This document shows, one piece after another, positions 35,241 to 43,293 of a DNA stretch of 64,000 nt. A program made the position numbers and the translations under genes. This DNA comes from Stenotrophomonas sp046736075. GTDB lineage: Bacteria; Pseudomonadota; Gammaproteobacteria; Xanthomonadales; Xanthomonadaceae. The stretch is taken from positions 3,286,001 through 3,350,000 of the forward strand of contig NZ_CP177163.1 of assembly GCF_046736075.1 (NCBI RefSeq). Direction: 5' to 3'. Below the pieces are notes generated by a model. The model was not told the origin of the DNA. It did not search any database and was given only the letters and a program-made list of their open reading frames with translations. Within the stretch, counting starts at the first letter, position 1. Every line of letters begins with the position of its first letter.

Positions 35241-35307
35241 ACCCCAGTGCCGGCAGCGCGGGCGGGACTGCCTTATGATCCACCCACTTCACTCCCGCAC
35301 CGGCATC

Positions 35308-37296
35308 ATGGAACGAGCCCGTACGACCCTTGCTGGACGCCGCCTGTGGGCGTGTGTCGCCCTGCTCACGCTGCTGCTGGGGTGTATCGCCCCCGCGCTG
35401 GCGCAGACCGCGCGCAAACCGTCGCCCTACGAGTACCGGCAGGGCAGCGATGCATCCGCCACGCCGGTGGCCGAGGGACCGGATTACCTGTCGCGCATCG
35501 ACAGCCGCGCCCAGTTCATGCGGCTTGCGCGCGTCTACAACGCCGGCACGGCGCTGGAAATGCCGCACCTGATCTTCGTGATCGACCGGCGCAACGCGGC
35601 GCGCATCTACTACATCAACACCCCGCGCATTGCGCTGCACGAGCAGTTCGTACGCCGCCAACGGCTGCTGCCGGGCATGGACAAGGCCACGCTCAATGCG
35701 CAGTACCGCGATCCGCAGCGGCGCTTCCTGTTCGGCACGATCAGTTGGCAGCAGGATCTGCCGGGTTACACCTACGAGTTCTGGGAGGGCGACCAGCTCA
35801 CCGCGCCCCTGCTGCAGCAGAGCGACCAGGTGGTGCGCGCCTCGTTCCGCGACCCCATCCGCTTCAAGACCAACTCCACCCAGCACGAGCAGCTGGCCAG
35901 CACCATGAAGCTGCCTTACGTCAGCCAGGAGGCCCTGCTGCGCGAACAGCGCTTCCTGCCGCTGAACACCGGCCGCGCGGAAGGCCGGCTGCGCATCGTG
36001 CGTTCCGAGCAGCAGCTGCGCACGCTGTCGCCGCGCGATATTCCGGTGCTGGATGAGGTGCCGATCGCGCTGGCACCGGTGGCCGGCCTGGTGACGCAGC
36101 GACCGTCCACGCTGCTGTCGCACGTCAACCTGCTGGCCAAGGGCTGGGGCATCCCCAACGCATACGTGGCCGACGCGCAGAATGCGCTGCGCCAATATGA
36201 CGGGCGCTGGGTGACGCTGGAGGTGACCGCCAACAACTACCGGGTCACGCCGCTGGCGCGCCCGGCCAGAACGCCTTCCGCCACGGCGGCCCGCCCGGTG
36301 GCACGCAATCTGCCCCGCCCGGACCTGACGGTGGTGGCGCTCAAGCCGCTGGCCTCCTTGCGTGCGCGCGACAGTTCCCATTGCGGGGTAAAGGCGGCCA
36401 ACCTGGGCACGCTGAAAACGGCCCTGCCGCCTGCCGCGCGCGTGCCGGACGGTTTCTGCATCCCGTTCTCGCACTACCAGGCGATGATGCAGCGGCTGCA
36501 GATCGACGAGCGGCTGCACGCGCTGCAGCGGCGCCCCGGCTTCGGCACGGACCCGGACGTGCGCCGTGAGGCGCTGGCCACGCTGCGTGCCGAGATCGCC
36601 AATGCCGCGCCCGATCCGGCCTTCATCCGCACGTTGGAGGCCCGCTGGCGCGAGCAGCTGCAGGGAGGCGGTGTGTTCGTGCGCAGCTCGTCCAACTCCG
36701 AGGACCTGCCCGGCTTCAGTGGTGCCGGCCTGTACACCACCGTTCCCAACGTGACCCGCGCCGATGACCTGGCCAAGGCCGTGCAGACGGTGTGGGCATC
36801 GGTCTACAACTTCGAGGCGTACGAAGCGCGCACGGCCGCCGGGCTCCAGCAGGATGCCGTGGCGATGGCGGTACTGGTCCAGCGCGCCGCGCCGTCAGAC
36901 AGTTCCGGCGTGATGATCACCCGTGACCCCTTCGATGCCGCGCGCCGCCACATCACCTACATTTCGGCCAAGCGCGGATTGGGTATCCGCGTGGTGGAGG
37001 GCAAGCGCCAGGCCGAGCAGGTGATGTACTCCAGCTGGTCCAAGGCGGTGCAGGTGCTGAGCCGCTCGGCCGAGGACACCCAACTGGTGGCCGATGCCGC
37101 GGGTGGCGTCCGCGAGGTGCCCATCAGCGGCTCGCGCCAGGTGCTGACCGATGCACTGATTGCGCGGCTTGCCCGGATCGGGGTGACCACCAAGCAGGCA
37201 TTGGGCGGCGTGGACCAGGACATCGAGTGGGCGGTGGTGGGCGACGAGGTGCTGATGCTGCAGTCGCGGCCGTATGTGGACGGAAGCGCGCGCTGA
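35308..37296 (+). CDS. Exported PEP synthase/PPDK-like protein
   Basis: 662 residues from ATG 35308. The N-terminus is a signal sequence (LWACVALLTLLLGCIAPALAQ) that could end at ALA-Q or at a lipobox-like LLGC. After about 250 residues of unknown fold comes a swivelling-domain motif (VTQRPSTLLSHVNLLAKGWG, histidine in SH), then from about residue 365 a PPDK_N ATP-grasp domain: KAANLGTLKTA, GGGVFVRSSSNSEDLPGFSGAG, TVWASVYNFEAYEAR, and the end QDIEWAV...LMLQSRPY. In classic PPDK and PEP synthase the ATP-binding domain comes first. Having this nucleotide-dependent fold outside the cytoplasm is odd, as ATP is not available there. No neighbour suggests the substrate. Confidence 0.8.
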   Translation: MERARTTLAGRRLWACVALLTLLLGCIAPALAQTARKPSPYEYRQGSDASATPVAEGPDYLSRIDSRAQFMRLARVYNAGTALEMPHLIFVIDRRNAARIYYINTPRIALHEQFVRRQRLLPGMDKATLNAQYRDPQRRFLFGTISWQQDLPGYTYEFWEGDQLTAPLLQQSDQVVRASFRDPIRFKTNSTQHEQLASTMKLPYVSQEALLREQRFLPLNTGRAEGRLRIVRSEQQLRTLSPRDIPVLDEVPIALAPVAGLVTQRPSTLLSHVNLLAKGWGIPNAYVADAQNALRQYDGRWVTLEVTANNYRVTPLARPARTPSATAARPVARNLPRPDLTVVALKPLASLRARDSSHCGVKAANLGTLKTALPPAARVPDGFCIPFSHYQAMMQRLQIDERLHALQRRPGFGTDPDVRREALATLRAEIANAAPDPAFIRTLEARWREQLQGGGVFVRSSSNSEDLPGFSGAGLYTTVPNVTRADDLAKAVQTVWASVYNFEAYEARTAAGLQQDAVAMAVLVQRAAPSDSSGVMITRDPFDAARRHITYISAKRGLGIRVVEGKRQAEQVMYSSWSKAVQVLSRSAEDTQLVADAAGGVREVPISGSRQVLTDALIARLARIGVTTKQALGGVDQDIEWAVVGDEVLMLQSRPYVDGSAR

Positions 37297-37385
37297 CGGG
37301 CGGCTGCCTGCCCACGCCCGCTTGCTGGCCGTCCTGTGCTTGCCTATGCTCCAGCCAGATCAGGGGGATCGGGGGGGCAGGGACG

Positions 37386-37667
37386 ATGAAGAAGATCATG
37401 ATCGGCGCGGTACTGTGCCTGGTCGCCGCGTACGGCTACAGCAAGCTCAGGCACGTTGACCTTGCCGATGTTGGAACCTCCCGCAGCTCCTGGGCTGCAC
37501 CTGAACCTGCCACTGCAGCACCTGCGCGCTACAGCTGCGATGGCCGCACGCACTGCTCGCACATGCGCTCGTGCGAAGAGGCCACGTACTTCATCCAGAA
37601 CTGCCCCAATACGCAGATGGACGGGGACAACGATGGCATTCCGTGCGAGCAGCAGTGGTGCGGGTGA
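37386..37667 (+). CDS. Excalibur-domain exported protein
   Basis: 93 residues: a signal or anchor segment (about 1-19), a variable Ala/Pro linker and a C-terminal excalibur domain (about residues 50-93) with CDGRTHCSHMRSCEEATYF and the calcium-site DGDNDGIPCE. Excalibur domains are extracellular calcium-binding modules often found with nucleases; here the domain stands alone. The start ATG 37386 follows GGGACG. Confidence 0.82.
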   Translation: MKKIMIGAVLCLVAAYGYSKLRHVDLADVGTSRSSWAAPEPATAAPARYSCDGRTHCSHMRSCEEATYFIQNCPNTQMDGDNDGIPCEQQWCG

Positions 37668-37761
37668 GTGACCGGGTGAGGGTGAGCGACCCGGGGCAGT
37701 GGCAGAGCCGCCCGGCAATGGCGTTCAATGCGTTCACCCTTGCCCACCGCCTGGAACAACG

Positions 37762-38214
37762 ATGCCCGCGCTTGCCCTGCTGATTGCCGCTGTCGCTGCC
37801 GCGAACACGCCATCCGCGCCGGATGCCGCCACCCTGGCGGCCATCGAGGCCACCTGCCTGGACTATGTGGACGGCCAGCTGGAGGCGGACCCGGACCGGG
37901 TGGCGCGGTCGCTGCACCCGGACCTGGCCAAGCGCAGGGTGCTGGGCGATACCCCGGACGAGCGGCTGGGCCTGCGCCGCATGAGCAGGGAGGAACTGGT
38001 GGAGCTCACCCGCCAGGGCGCGTTGAAGACCCCGAGGGAGCAGTGGAACCGCAGCTGCCGCGTGCTGGATGTGACGGCGGATGCGGCCTCGGTGCGGTTG
38101 GAGACGCCGTGGTTCGTGGACTACTTCCACATGGGGCGTTTCGGCGAACGCTGGATCATCGTCAACGCGCTCTGGTACAGCAAGCCGGCGTCGACGCGCA
38201 CCCCGCAGCCCTGA
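37762..38214 (+). CDS. Lumazine-binding/NTF2-like exported protein
   Basis: 150 residues. A short signal peptide (PALALLIAAVAAANT) precedes an NTF2-like fold: ATCLDYVDGQLEADPDRVARSLHPDLAKR, the family helix-turn with the LHP motif, and the strand FGERWIIVNALWY. Members of this family (putative lumazine-binding) have a cone-shaped pocket but unknown ligands. The ATG follows GGAACAACG. Probably monocistronic. Confidence 0.78.
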   Translation: MPALALLIAAVAAANTPSAPDAATLAAIEATCLDYVDGQLEADPDRVARSLHPDLAKRRVLGDTPDERLGLRRMSREELVELTRQGALKTPREQWNRSCRVLDVTADAASVRLETPWFVDYFHMGRFGERWIIVNALWYSKPASTRTPQP

Positions 38215-38243
38215 CGCGGGGCGCGGGCGCGAGTCGCCGATGC

Positions 38244-39161
38244 TTACTCCACCCGCACCAGTTGGTGCTTCACGCTGGGCCACAAGGCCAGCTTGTGGGT
38301 CACGTTGGTGATGGTACGGCGCGGGTCGGTGGGATGGGGCCGGGACGAGGTGGTGGTTCTGCCCTGGCGCCACAACCCGAACATCACGATCTCCGTGCCC
38401 ACCGGGAAGGACTGCAGCCACGCCGCATCGCTGTGCCCGACACTGATTTCATAGAAATCCCGGCGGTCGGTCACGCCGGTGTGCTGGTACTTCGGTGCGC
38501 AGTTGAGGTACACCGAACCGGGCTGGGTGGCGCGGTGCGAGCGGACCGTGCCGACCAGCGCCAGGGGCAGGTCGGTGGATGTCGCGCCCAGCCGTTCCCA
38601 GGCCTCGTCGTACCGGTCCTGCGTGTAGAAGAAGCTGCTCCAGTCGACCTTCTTCTTGCCCAGGCGCAGGGTCAGGTGCGTCGCCAGCAGCGTGTCGCTG
38701 CCGCACATCGCGCGCAGGATGAGCAGATCGGCAAGGGTGCGCAGGTAGCCCGCCAGTACCGGGTCCGCGCCGTGATGCTCAGCACCGCCACGTTTCAGGC
38801 CCTGCTGCAGGAGCAACAGCCGCAGCTCGTGCGTTCCTTCGCCAAGCGGGGGCAGGAAGTCGGCATCGGCGCCGGCGGCGAGCAGGGCCTGCAGATGCGC
38901 CGGCGCATCGTACCGGCAGCCGGGGCGGTGCTCTGCTTCCTTGCCCAGGTCGATGTAGGCCGGTATGTGCACGGGCTCGGCATGACCGGCGTGGCGCCTG
39001 CTGTGCCCGGGCACGAACGTCACCGGAACGCCGCACCCCGGGCTGTCGCACAGCAGGGTGGGCAGGGTCTGGTTTGTGTCATGACGCTTCTGCAGGTCGT
39101 CAACACGGTGCAGGGTGCCGTGCGTACCCACGGCGGTGCGCATCTTCATGCCGCGACTCAT
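38244..39161 (-). CDS. Hypothetical cytoplasmic protein
   Basis: About 305 residues. The N-terminal region carries CDSPGCGVPVTFVPG and a later HRPGC, a cysteine pattern reminiscent of the zinc-ribbon at the start of CoiA-like proteins; the rest is not recognised. The start at 39161 is supported by an ATGA overlap with the VOC gene stop; ATG 39149 and 39143 are alternatives. It is the third gene of a tightly coupled operon with an H-NS-like and a VOC gene. Confidence 0.7.
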   Translation of the reverse strand: MSRGMKMRTAVGTHGTLHRVDDLQKRHDTNQTLPTLLCDSPGCGVPVTFVPGHSRRHAGHAEPVHIPAYIDLGKEAEHRPGCRYDAPAHLQALLAAGADADFLPPLGEGTHELRLLLLQQGLKRGGAEHHGADPVLAGYLRTLADLLILRAMCGSDTLLATHLTLRLGKKKVDWSSFFYTQDRYDEAWERLGATSTDLPLALVGTVRSHRATQPGSVYLNCAPKYQHTGVTDRRDFYEISVGHSDAAWLQSFPVGTEIVMFGLWRQGRTTTSSRPHPTDPRRTITNVTHKLALWPSVKHQLVRVE

Positions 39162-39550
39162 CGTGGATCGCTGCGTGATTCGGCGGCGGGCATCGTCGCA
39201 AACCGCAGGCGGTTGTGGTCCGGATCGACCACCATCATCTCGCGCCCGCCCCACGGCATGTCTGCCGGCGCGCGGAACACCGGCGCGCCGGCCGCCACGA
39301 ACGCGGCATGCACGGCATCCACGTCCGCCACGCGGAAGTACACCGCACCGCCCGGCTCGCAGTCGCCGGCGTGCTCGCTCAGGAACAGCTGCTGGCCCTG
39401 GCGGCTGATCTGCACGAACAGCGGCATGCCGTCGGCGAACCGGTGTTCCCAGTCAATGGCAAACCCGAGCCGCTGATAGAACGGCACGCTGCGGGTGGCG
39501 TCGGTCATGCGCAGCTGCGGAATGACGGTCTGATGCGCGTCCGCGTCCAT
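39158..39550 (-). CDS. VOC superfamily protein (glyoxalase/bleomycin-resistance fold)
   Basis: 130 residues, one VOC module pair: PQLRMTDATRSVPFYQRLGF at the start, then VYFRVADVDAVHAAFVAAGA and DPDHNRLRFA at the end. Such proteins include glyoxalases and drug-binding resistance proteins; the metal ligands are not complete enough to say which. Its ATG overlaps the upstream H-NS-like stop by one base (TGATG) and its stop overlaps the next start (ATGA). Confidence 0.87.
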   Translation of the reverse strand: MDADAHQTVIPQLRMTDATRSVPFYQRLGFAIDWEHRFADGMPLFVQISRQGQQLFLSEHAGDCEPGGAVYFRVADVDAVHAAFVAAGAPVFRAPADMPWGGREMMVVDPDHNRLRFATMPAAESRSDPR

Positions 39551-39909
39551 CAGCCCGGGTACGCCGGGAAGCGTTCGTCGGGGTGGTGCTTTTTCCATTC
39601 GGTATGGGCCACGGTGCCTTCCCAGGCGAGGAAAGCCTGGGGCACGCGGCCGCGGCCGGACCAGGTGACCTGGCTGTGCGGCAGCCAGTAACGCGGCGGC
39701 GCCTCTACCGCCGCCTTGGCGGGCTTGGCGCGGGGGGCGGGGCTGGCCGGCTGCTCCACGGCCACGGTGGCCCGGATCCTGCGCTGCTGTTCCGGGCTGA
39801 AATCGGCGAAACTGGCGTTGAGCAGCACGGTGACGCGCTCATACGCCTCCTTGGTAGCTACCCGCAGCAGGGCGGCCGGGGAGGCGGAGGCGGGCGGTTT
39901 ACGGGGCAT
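39550..39909 (-). CDS. H-NS-like DNA-binding protein
   Basis: 119 residues. The C-terminal part contains QVTWSGRGRVPQAFLAWEG (about residues 80-98), close to the H-NS AT-hook-like signature TWxGxGRxP. The N-terminal 60 residues are alanine- and arginine-rich and hold a short helical part (KEAYERVTVLLNASFADFS) that differs from the usual coiled coil. First gene of a three-gene operon. It might regulate foreign genes nearby; this is a guess. Confidence 0.75.
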   Translation of the reverse strand: MPRKPPASASPAALLRVATKEAYERVTVLLNASFADFSPEQQRRIRATVAVEQPASPAPRAKPAKAAVEAPPRYWLPHSQVTWSGRGRVPQAFLAWEGTVAHTEWKKHHPDERFPAYPG

Positions 39910-40033
39910 GCGAATCCAGGGAAGGGGGAGCTGACGGGGGGCACGATAGCAAATGCCCGTGTGAAGCCGTGGCTGGCGCCCCGTAGAGTGCCTGTACTGA
40001 CCCATCCGCGTTGTCCCCCACCAGGAGCATTGC

Positions 40034-40330
40034 ATGGCCCCGTCCGAACCGGATCCCACCGCCGGCACCCCCGCCGACTACAGCGACCGCTTGTACCGGG
40101 TGTATCTCGAGGTGGGCGAGTGGCAGCACATCGCACGCGATGCGATCACCGCCTTTCTGCTCGAACGCAGCCAGGCGCATCCCGCGTTCGACTTCACGCC
40201 CGCAGCGCTGCACGCCCGGCCGCATGGCTACGAGGTGGACCTGCCGATGCAGTTGATTCCGGAAGTGGTGCGCGCGCTGGCCGAGCGCAATGTGGCTGTC
40301 TACCAGGTGGTGCGAGCCGCGCTGGAGTGA
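40034..40330 (+). CDS. Hypothetical small protein
   Basis: 98 residues, soluble, helix-rich (RLYRVYLEVGEWQHIARDAI; LIPEVVRALAERNVAVYQVV). CAGGAG precedes the ATG by seven bases, a good ribosome site. No family is recognised. It is divergent from the H-NS-like operon by 124 bases. Confidence 0.72.
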   Translation: MAPSEPDPTAGTPADYSDRLYRVYLEVGEWQHIARDAITAFLLERSQAHPAFDFTPAALHARPHGYEVDLPMQLIPEVVRALAERNVAVYQVVRAALE

Positions 40331-40459
40331 CCCGGCCGTGAGCCCGGCGGACCAGGCACCGGCGGTGGGTTCGGGCAGAATACGTCGCTCGGACTGGACC
40401 ACGCTGCGTGCGTCGCATCGCACGCGCAGCGCGGCAGTCGTCCCTACATGGAGGTTGCA

Positions 40460-40990
40460 ATGACGTTCCAGGCGTGCGTGCGTTCTGTCCGCGTGGCGGT
40501 GGTGCTGATGGGCCTGTCGTTGGCAGGGTGTGGTGAGGCGCCATCGACGCCGACAGGGGCGGGGGCGGTTGGGCCGACGCCCACGGCCACGGCGCCGTCC
40601 ACCGACCCGGCGGCGGCGCTGGTGGCGCGCTTCAACATGGGCGACGGTCTCGCCAAGCTGGCCGACGAGGCTGCACGCGCCACCACCACGTTTGCGTCGA
40701 TGGCCGAACAGAGCGGTGCCCCTGCGGCGAAGCAACGGGTGCAGGCCGAGATCAGCCGCCTGCTGCCGGCCTACCAGGCCCGCTGGGACGGTACGCTGGC
40801 GGCAATCTATGCCCGGCACTTCTCCGCAGACGCGCTGCGTTCGCTGGCATCACAAGGAACCCGCTCACCGCACGCGGCACGGTTCAAGGCGCTGCAGAAC
40901 ACGGTGGCTGCCGAGATGCGCACCGAGGCGCAGCCGCTGCTGCGGCAGCTGGTTGCCGAGGCGCTGACCAATGCTGCGCAACCGCGCTGA
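40460..40990 (+). CDS. Hypothetical lipoprotein (DUF2059-like)
   Basis: 176 residues with lipobox LSLAGC (cysteine near residue 24), a Pro/Thr/Ala-rich tether and a helical domain with YQARWDGTLAAIYARHFSADALRSL, similar in style to DUF2059 proteins. GGAGG five bases ahead of ATG 40460 favours this start over ATG 40448. Periplasmic, function unknown. Confidence 0.78.
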   Translation: MTFQACVRSVRVAVVLMGLSLAGCGEAPSTPTGAGAVGPTPTATAPSTDPAAALVARFNMGDGLAKLADEAARATTTFASMAEQSGAPAAKQRVQAEISRLLPAYQARWDGTLAAIYARHFSADALRSLASQGTRSPHAARFKALQNTVAAEMRTEAQPLLRQLVAEALTNAAQPR

Positions 40991-41032
40991 TACCGCGAAC
41001 CAAACCTACGCCCTTACCCGAGAGAGACCGCA

Positions 41033-41416
41033 ATGGCAGACCCCTACAACAACAGCGCGCACACGCCTGCGGTAACCAGGCTCGACGATTCGATGGTGAC
41101 CACGGCAATGGAACTGCCCGGCTTCCGCGTGGTGCGCAGTCTCGGCGTGGTACGCGGCATTACCGTGCGCTCGCGCTCGATCGTGGGCAACTTCCTCGGC
41201 GGCCTGCAGACGTTGTTCGGCGGCAACATCACCATCTACACCGAGCTGTGCGAGCAGGCGCGCGAGGAAACCTACCGCGACATGGCCAAGCACGCGCGAT
41301 TGCTGGGTGCCAATGCGATCATCGCCATGCGCTATGACGCGACCGACATCATGACCGGGTTGACCGAGGTGCTGTGCTACGGGACGGCGGTGGTGGTGGA
41401 GCCGACCAGCCGGTGA
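41033..41416 (+). CDS. YbjQ/UPF0145 family protein
   Basis: 127 residues. The family signature runs LPGFRVVRSLGVVRGITVRSRSI to NFLGGLQTLFGGNITIYTEL and ends LGANAIIAMRYDAT. Members form pentamers with a supposed metal-binding role. GAGAGACCGCA precedes the ATG. Confidence 0.9.
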   Translation: MADPYNNSAHTPAVTRLDDSMVTTAMELPGFRVVRSLGVVRGITVRSRSIVGNFLGGLQTLFGGNITIYTELCEQAREETYRDMAKHARLLGANAIIAMRYDATDIMTGLTEVLCYGTAVVVEPTSR

Positions 41417-41458
41417 GGTACCGCGCGGCGTACCGGAAGCGGTACGCCGCAGTTGCGT

Positions 41459-42100
41459 TCAACGATCTGTTCCCTTCTGAAGAAACGCAGTCAGATTCAA
41501 CAAGCCGGCCAGCGCGCTTTCAAGGTAGGCGACGAAGCTGCTGTGATGCTCCTGCAACTGTGTCCAGTAGGTCACGATTTCGTTCTCTTCGCCAGGATGC
41601 GTGAACGTTGGATCCAGCAAGACGAAGTCTTCACCTTTGCCGGGCGGCCCGGACAGCTGAATCGCGTCGCCAAGACGTGCCATCAGCCACGGCTCATCCT
41701 CCGATGCCTCCTCTTCAAGCATGCTCCTCCAGTCGGAGGCAATCGCCGCGTTCTCATTGCCGAATGGCTGGATCAACTCGACCGGAAGCAAGGTGCTGAT
41801 GTAGTTGCCGGGCATCAAGAACCCATTGCTGACAGACAGAAACTGCTTGTAGCTTGGCGGAAGCGAGATCCCAAGCCGCGCCTCTGCGGCGAGAATGCTG
41901 GCCTTGGATGCGGGGGGCATTCCGAGCCAGACGACATCCCCCGACAGGCAGCGTCGCGCCAGATCGGCCAGTGCGGAATCCGGGTGCGTTGCGAGGAATG
42001 GACTCAGCCCAAGGTCGACGTGCGCCTCTGCTGGCGAGGCTCTCCAGTGCGCGATTGCAGCAGTGTTCATTGCCTGTATCAGCTCATCCATTGCCATCAT
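41459..42100 (-). CDS. SMI1/KNR4-family immunity protein (second copy)
   Basis: 213 residues with the SMI1/KNR4 core: EARLGISLPPSYKQFLSVSNGF (about residues 71-93), then PGNYISTLLPVELIQPF. Proteins with this fold are common immunity factors for nuclease and other polymorphic toxins. It lies 60 bases after the truncated nuclease tip, and is a diverged paralogue of the SMI1/KNR4 gene at 42673-43272: both share LGL-PF, a VVWLG/VGWLG segment and LP-SY-FL-SNGFL-PG-Y. The pair probably protects against different nuclease versions. Confidence 0.82.
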   Translation of the reverse strand: MMAMDELIQAMNTAAIAHWRASPAEAHVDLGLSPFLATHPDSALADLARRCLSGDVVWLGMPPASKASILAAEARLGISLPPSYKQFLSVSNGFLMPGNYISTLLPVELIQPFGNENAAIASDWRSMLEEEASEDEPWLMARLGDAIQLSGPPGKGEDFVLLDPTFTHPGEENEIVTYWTQLQEHHSSFVAYLESALAGLLNLTAFLQKGTDR

Positions 42101-42160
42101 CGTTACTGTCTCCGATCAATGACTGGTGCGCCGCTGCGTTCGCGCGACGTCTCATTCGCA

Positions 42161-42475
42161 TTACTCGACGACCTTCACCCAGAACTGCTCACCATCGAGC
42201 ACGTGTGCCGCGGTGCAGAAGAAGTTGCCCAGTCTGCGCCCGACCTTCTGATTGTCTTCGCCAAGAATGTAGCGTACCGACATGGATGATTCCGGCACGA
42301 CAGAGGCGTCCTGGTTCGTTGCTGCAAACGGGTATTCGTCACAGTTCAGTCCAGCGCCCGCGCTCTCTGGAAATCGCGTGCGACACCGTTGCCCGGCTGC
42401 AGTGCGGTTGGCGGTGTTTAGTCTGGCGTCTCTCGTTCGTGTCAGTGCCGCGCCTCTCATCCCAGCATCGTGATG
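42161..42475 (-). pseudogene. Truncated NucA/NucB-type toxin tip (orphan)
   Basis: Encodes only the last 100 or so residues of a nuclease like the full gene at 43294-44373: HHDAGMRGAAL, then GLNCDEYPFAATNQ, MSVRYILGEDNQKVG and LDGEQFWVKVVE. It has no signal peptide and no upstream half; homology to the full gene begins at about 42475, five bases from the perfect 58-bp repeat at 42480-42537. The reading frame is open from ATG 42460. It may be a leftover, or a silent tip available for recombination into the full gene, as in polymorphic toxin loci. Confidence 0.75.
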
Positions 42476-42479
42476 CGCT

Positions 42480-42537
42480 GCGATACGCGCCAGGTATCGC
42501 AGCGGCATACAACGGGTATTGGATACCCGCGCGGTAT
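42480..42537. repeat. 58-bp structured repeat, copy 1
   Basis: Identical over 58 bases to 45084-45141, in the same orientation. It contains two palindromes, CGATAC-GCGCCAG-GTATCG and GGGTAT-TGG-ATACCC, and ends GCGCGGTAT. It lies at the broken 5' end of the truncated nuclease tip. Confidence 0.9.
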
Positions 42538-42672
42538 GTAGCGTCTCCGCCGCCCGTCTGGGCTGACGTGCCGTCACCAAGCCGATGCAGGGCATGGGCT
42601 TGGCGTGCGCGTCTCATGGCAGACATCATCGCCACCGCACAGGAAAGCGGGCTGCTCGGGCATGTGATGGAA

Positions 42673-43272
42673 CTACCTGTAATTGCAAACAAGCTCGTGG
42701 ATGAGTTTGGTAAAGGTCGAACTGGCCTCATACCCTTGGCGACTGTACATGATTGTCCACAGCTCTCCTTCTGGACTTGTGTTGACCGTGTCGATAAGCG
42801 CGAACCAATCAAAGTCGCTGGGGCATGCAGAGATCTGGAGGGCCTCGCCGATATGTGCTGTGAAATCAGCTTCCTCAAGATACGGGTCGGCTTCGTGCAG
42901 ATCAGTCCACATTGCCACAATCGGGTAGTTGTCGTCGCTAAACCGCCGTACAAGTTCAATCGGCAGTAGTACGCAGCAGTAAGTGCCGGGAACAAGGAAT
43001 CCGTTCGACTCCAGCAGGAACTCACGGTAGCTCGCAGGGAGAATCACGCCAAGACGTTGTTCGGCTTCGCGAATCTGCTCAAGTGATGCTCCCGGTTGCC
43101 CGAGCCATCCAACATGTTCCCTGCCGATCCGGGCGGCAAGTTGAGCCAGCGGACTGTCCGGAAAACCATTGATGAACGGCTCAAGGCCAAGATACTCGAT
43201 TGGTTCGAGCCGCTTTCGCTCGATGTTTGCGAGAGCTGCTGCGTTCAATTCGTCAAGTAACTGCTTCCACAT
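42673..43272 (-). CDS. SMI1/KNR4-family immunity protein (first copy)
   Basis: 199 residues. The core EAEQRLGVILPASYREFLLE (about residues 68-87) with SNGFLVPGTYCCVLLPIELV is the SMI1/KNR4 signature. It begins 21 bases after the stop of the exported nuclease, behind GGAGAGAGG, so the two are one operon. A cytoplasmic protein that would neutralise the nuclease before export, or after re-entry. Confidence 0.85.
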   Translation of the reverse strand: MWKQLLDELNAAALANIERKRLEPIEYLGLEPFINGFPDSPLAQLAARIGREHVGWLGQPGASLEQIREAEQRLGVILPASYREFLLESNGFLVPGTYCCVLLPIELVRRFSDDNYPIVAMWTDLHEADPYLEEADFTAHIGEALQISACPSDFDWFALIDTVNTSPEGELWTIMYSRQGYEASSTFTKLIHELVCNYR

Positions 43273-43293
43273 GATGAGCCTCTCTCCGGCGGG

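Noticed and set aside
42161..42595. Calling the truncated nuclease tip a full gene from 42595
   Set aside because: The upstream part of that frame translates the 58-bp repeat; homology to the intact nuclease only begins near 42475.
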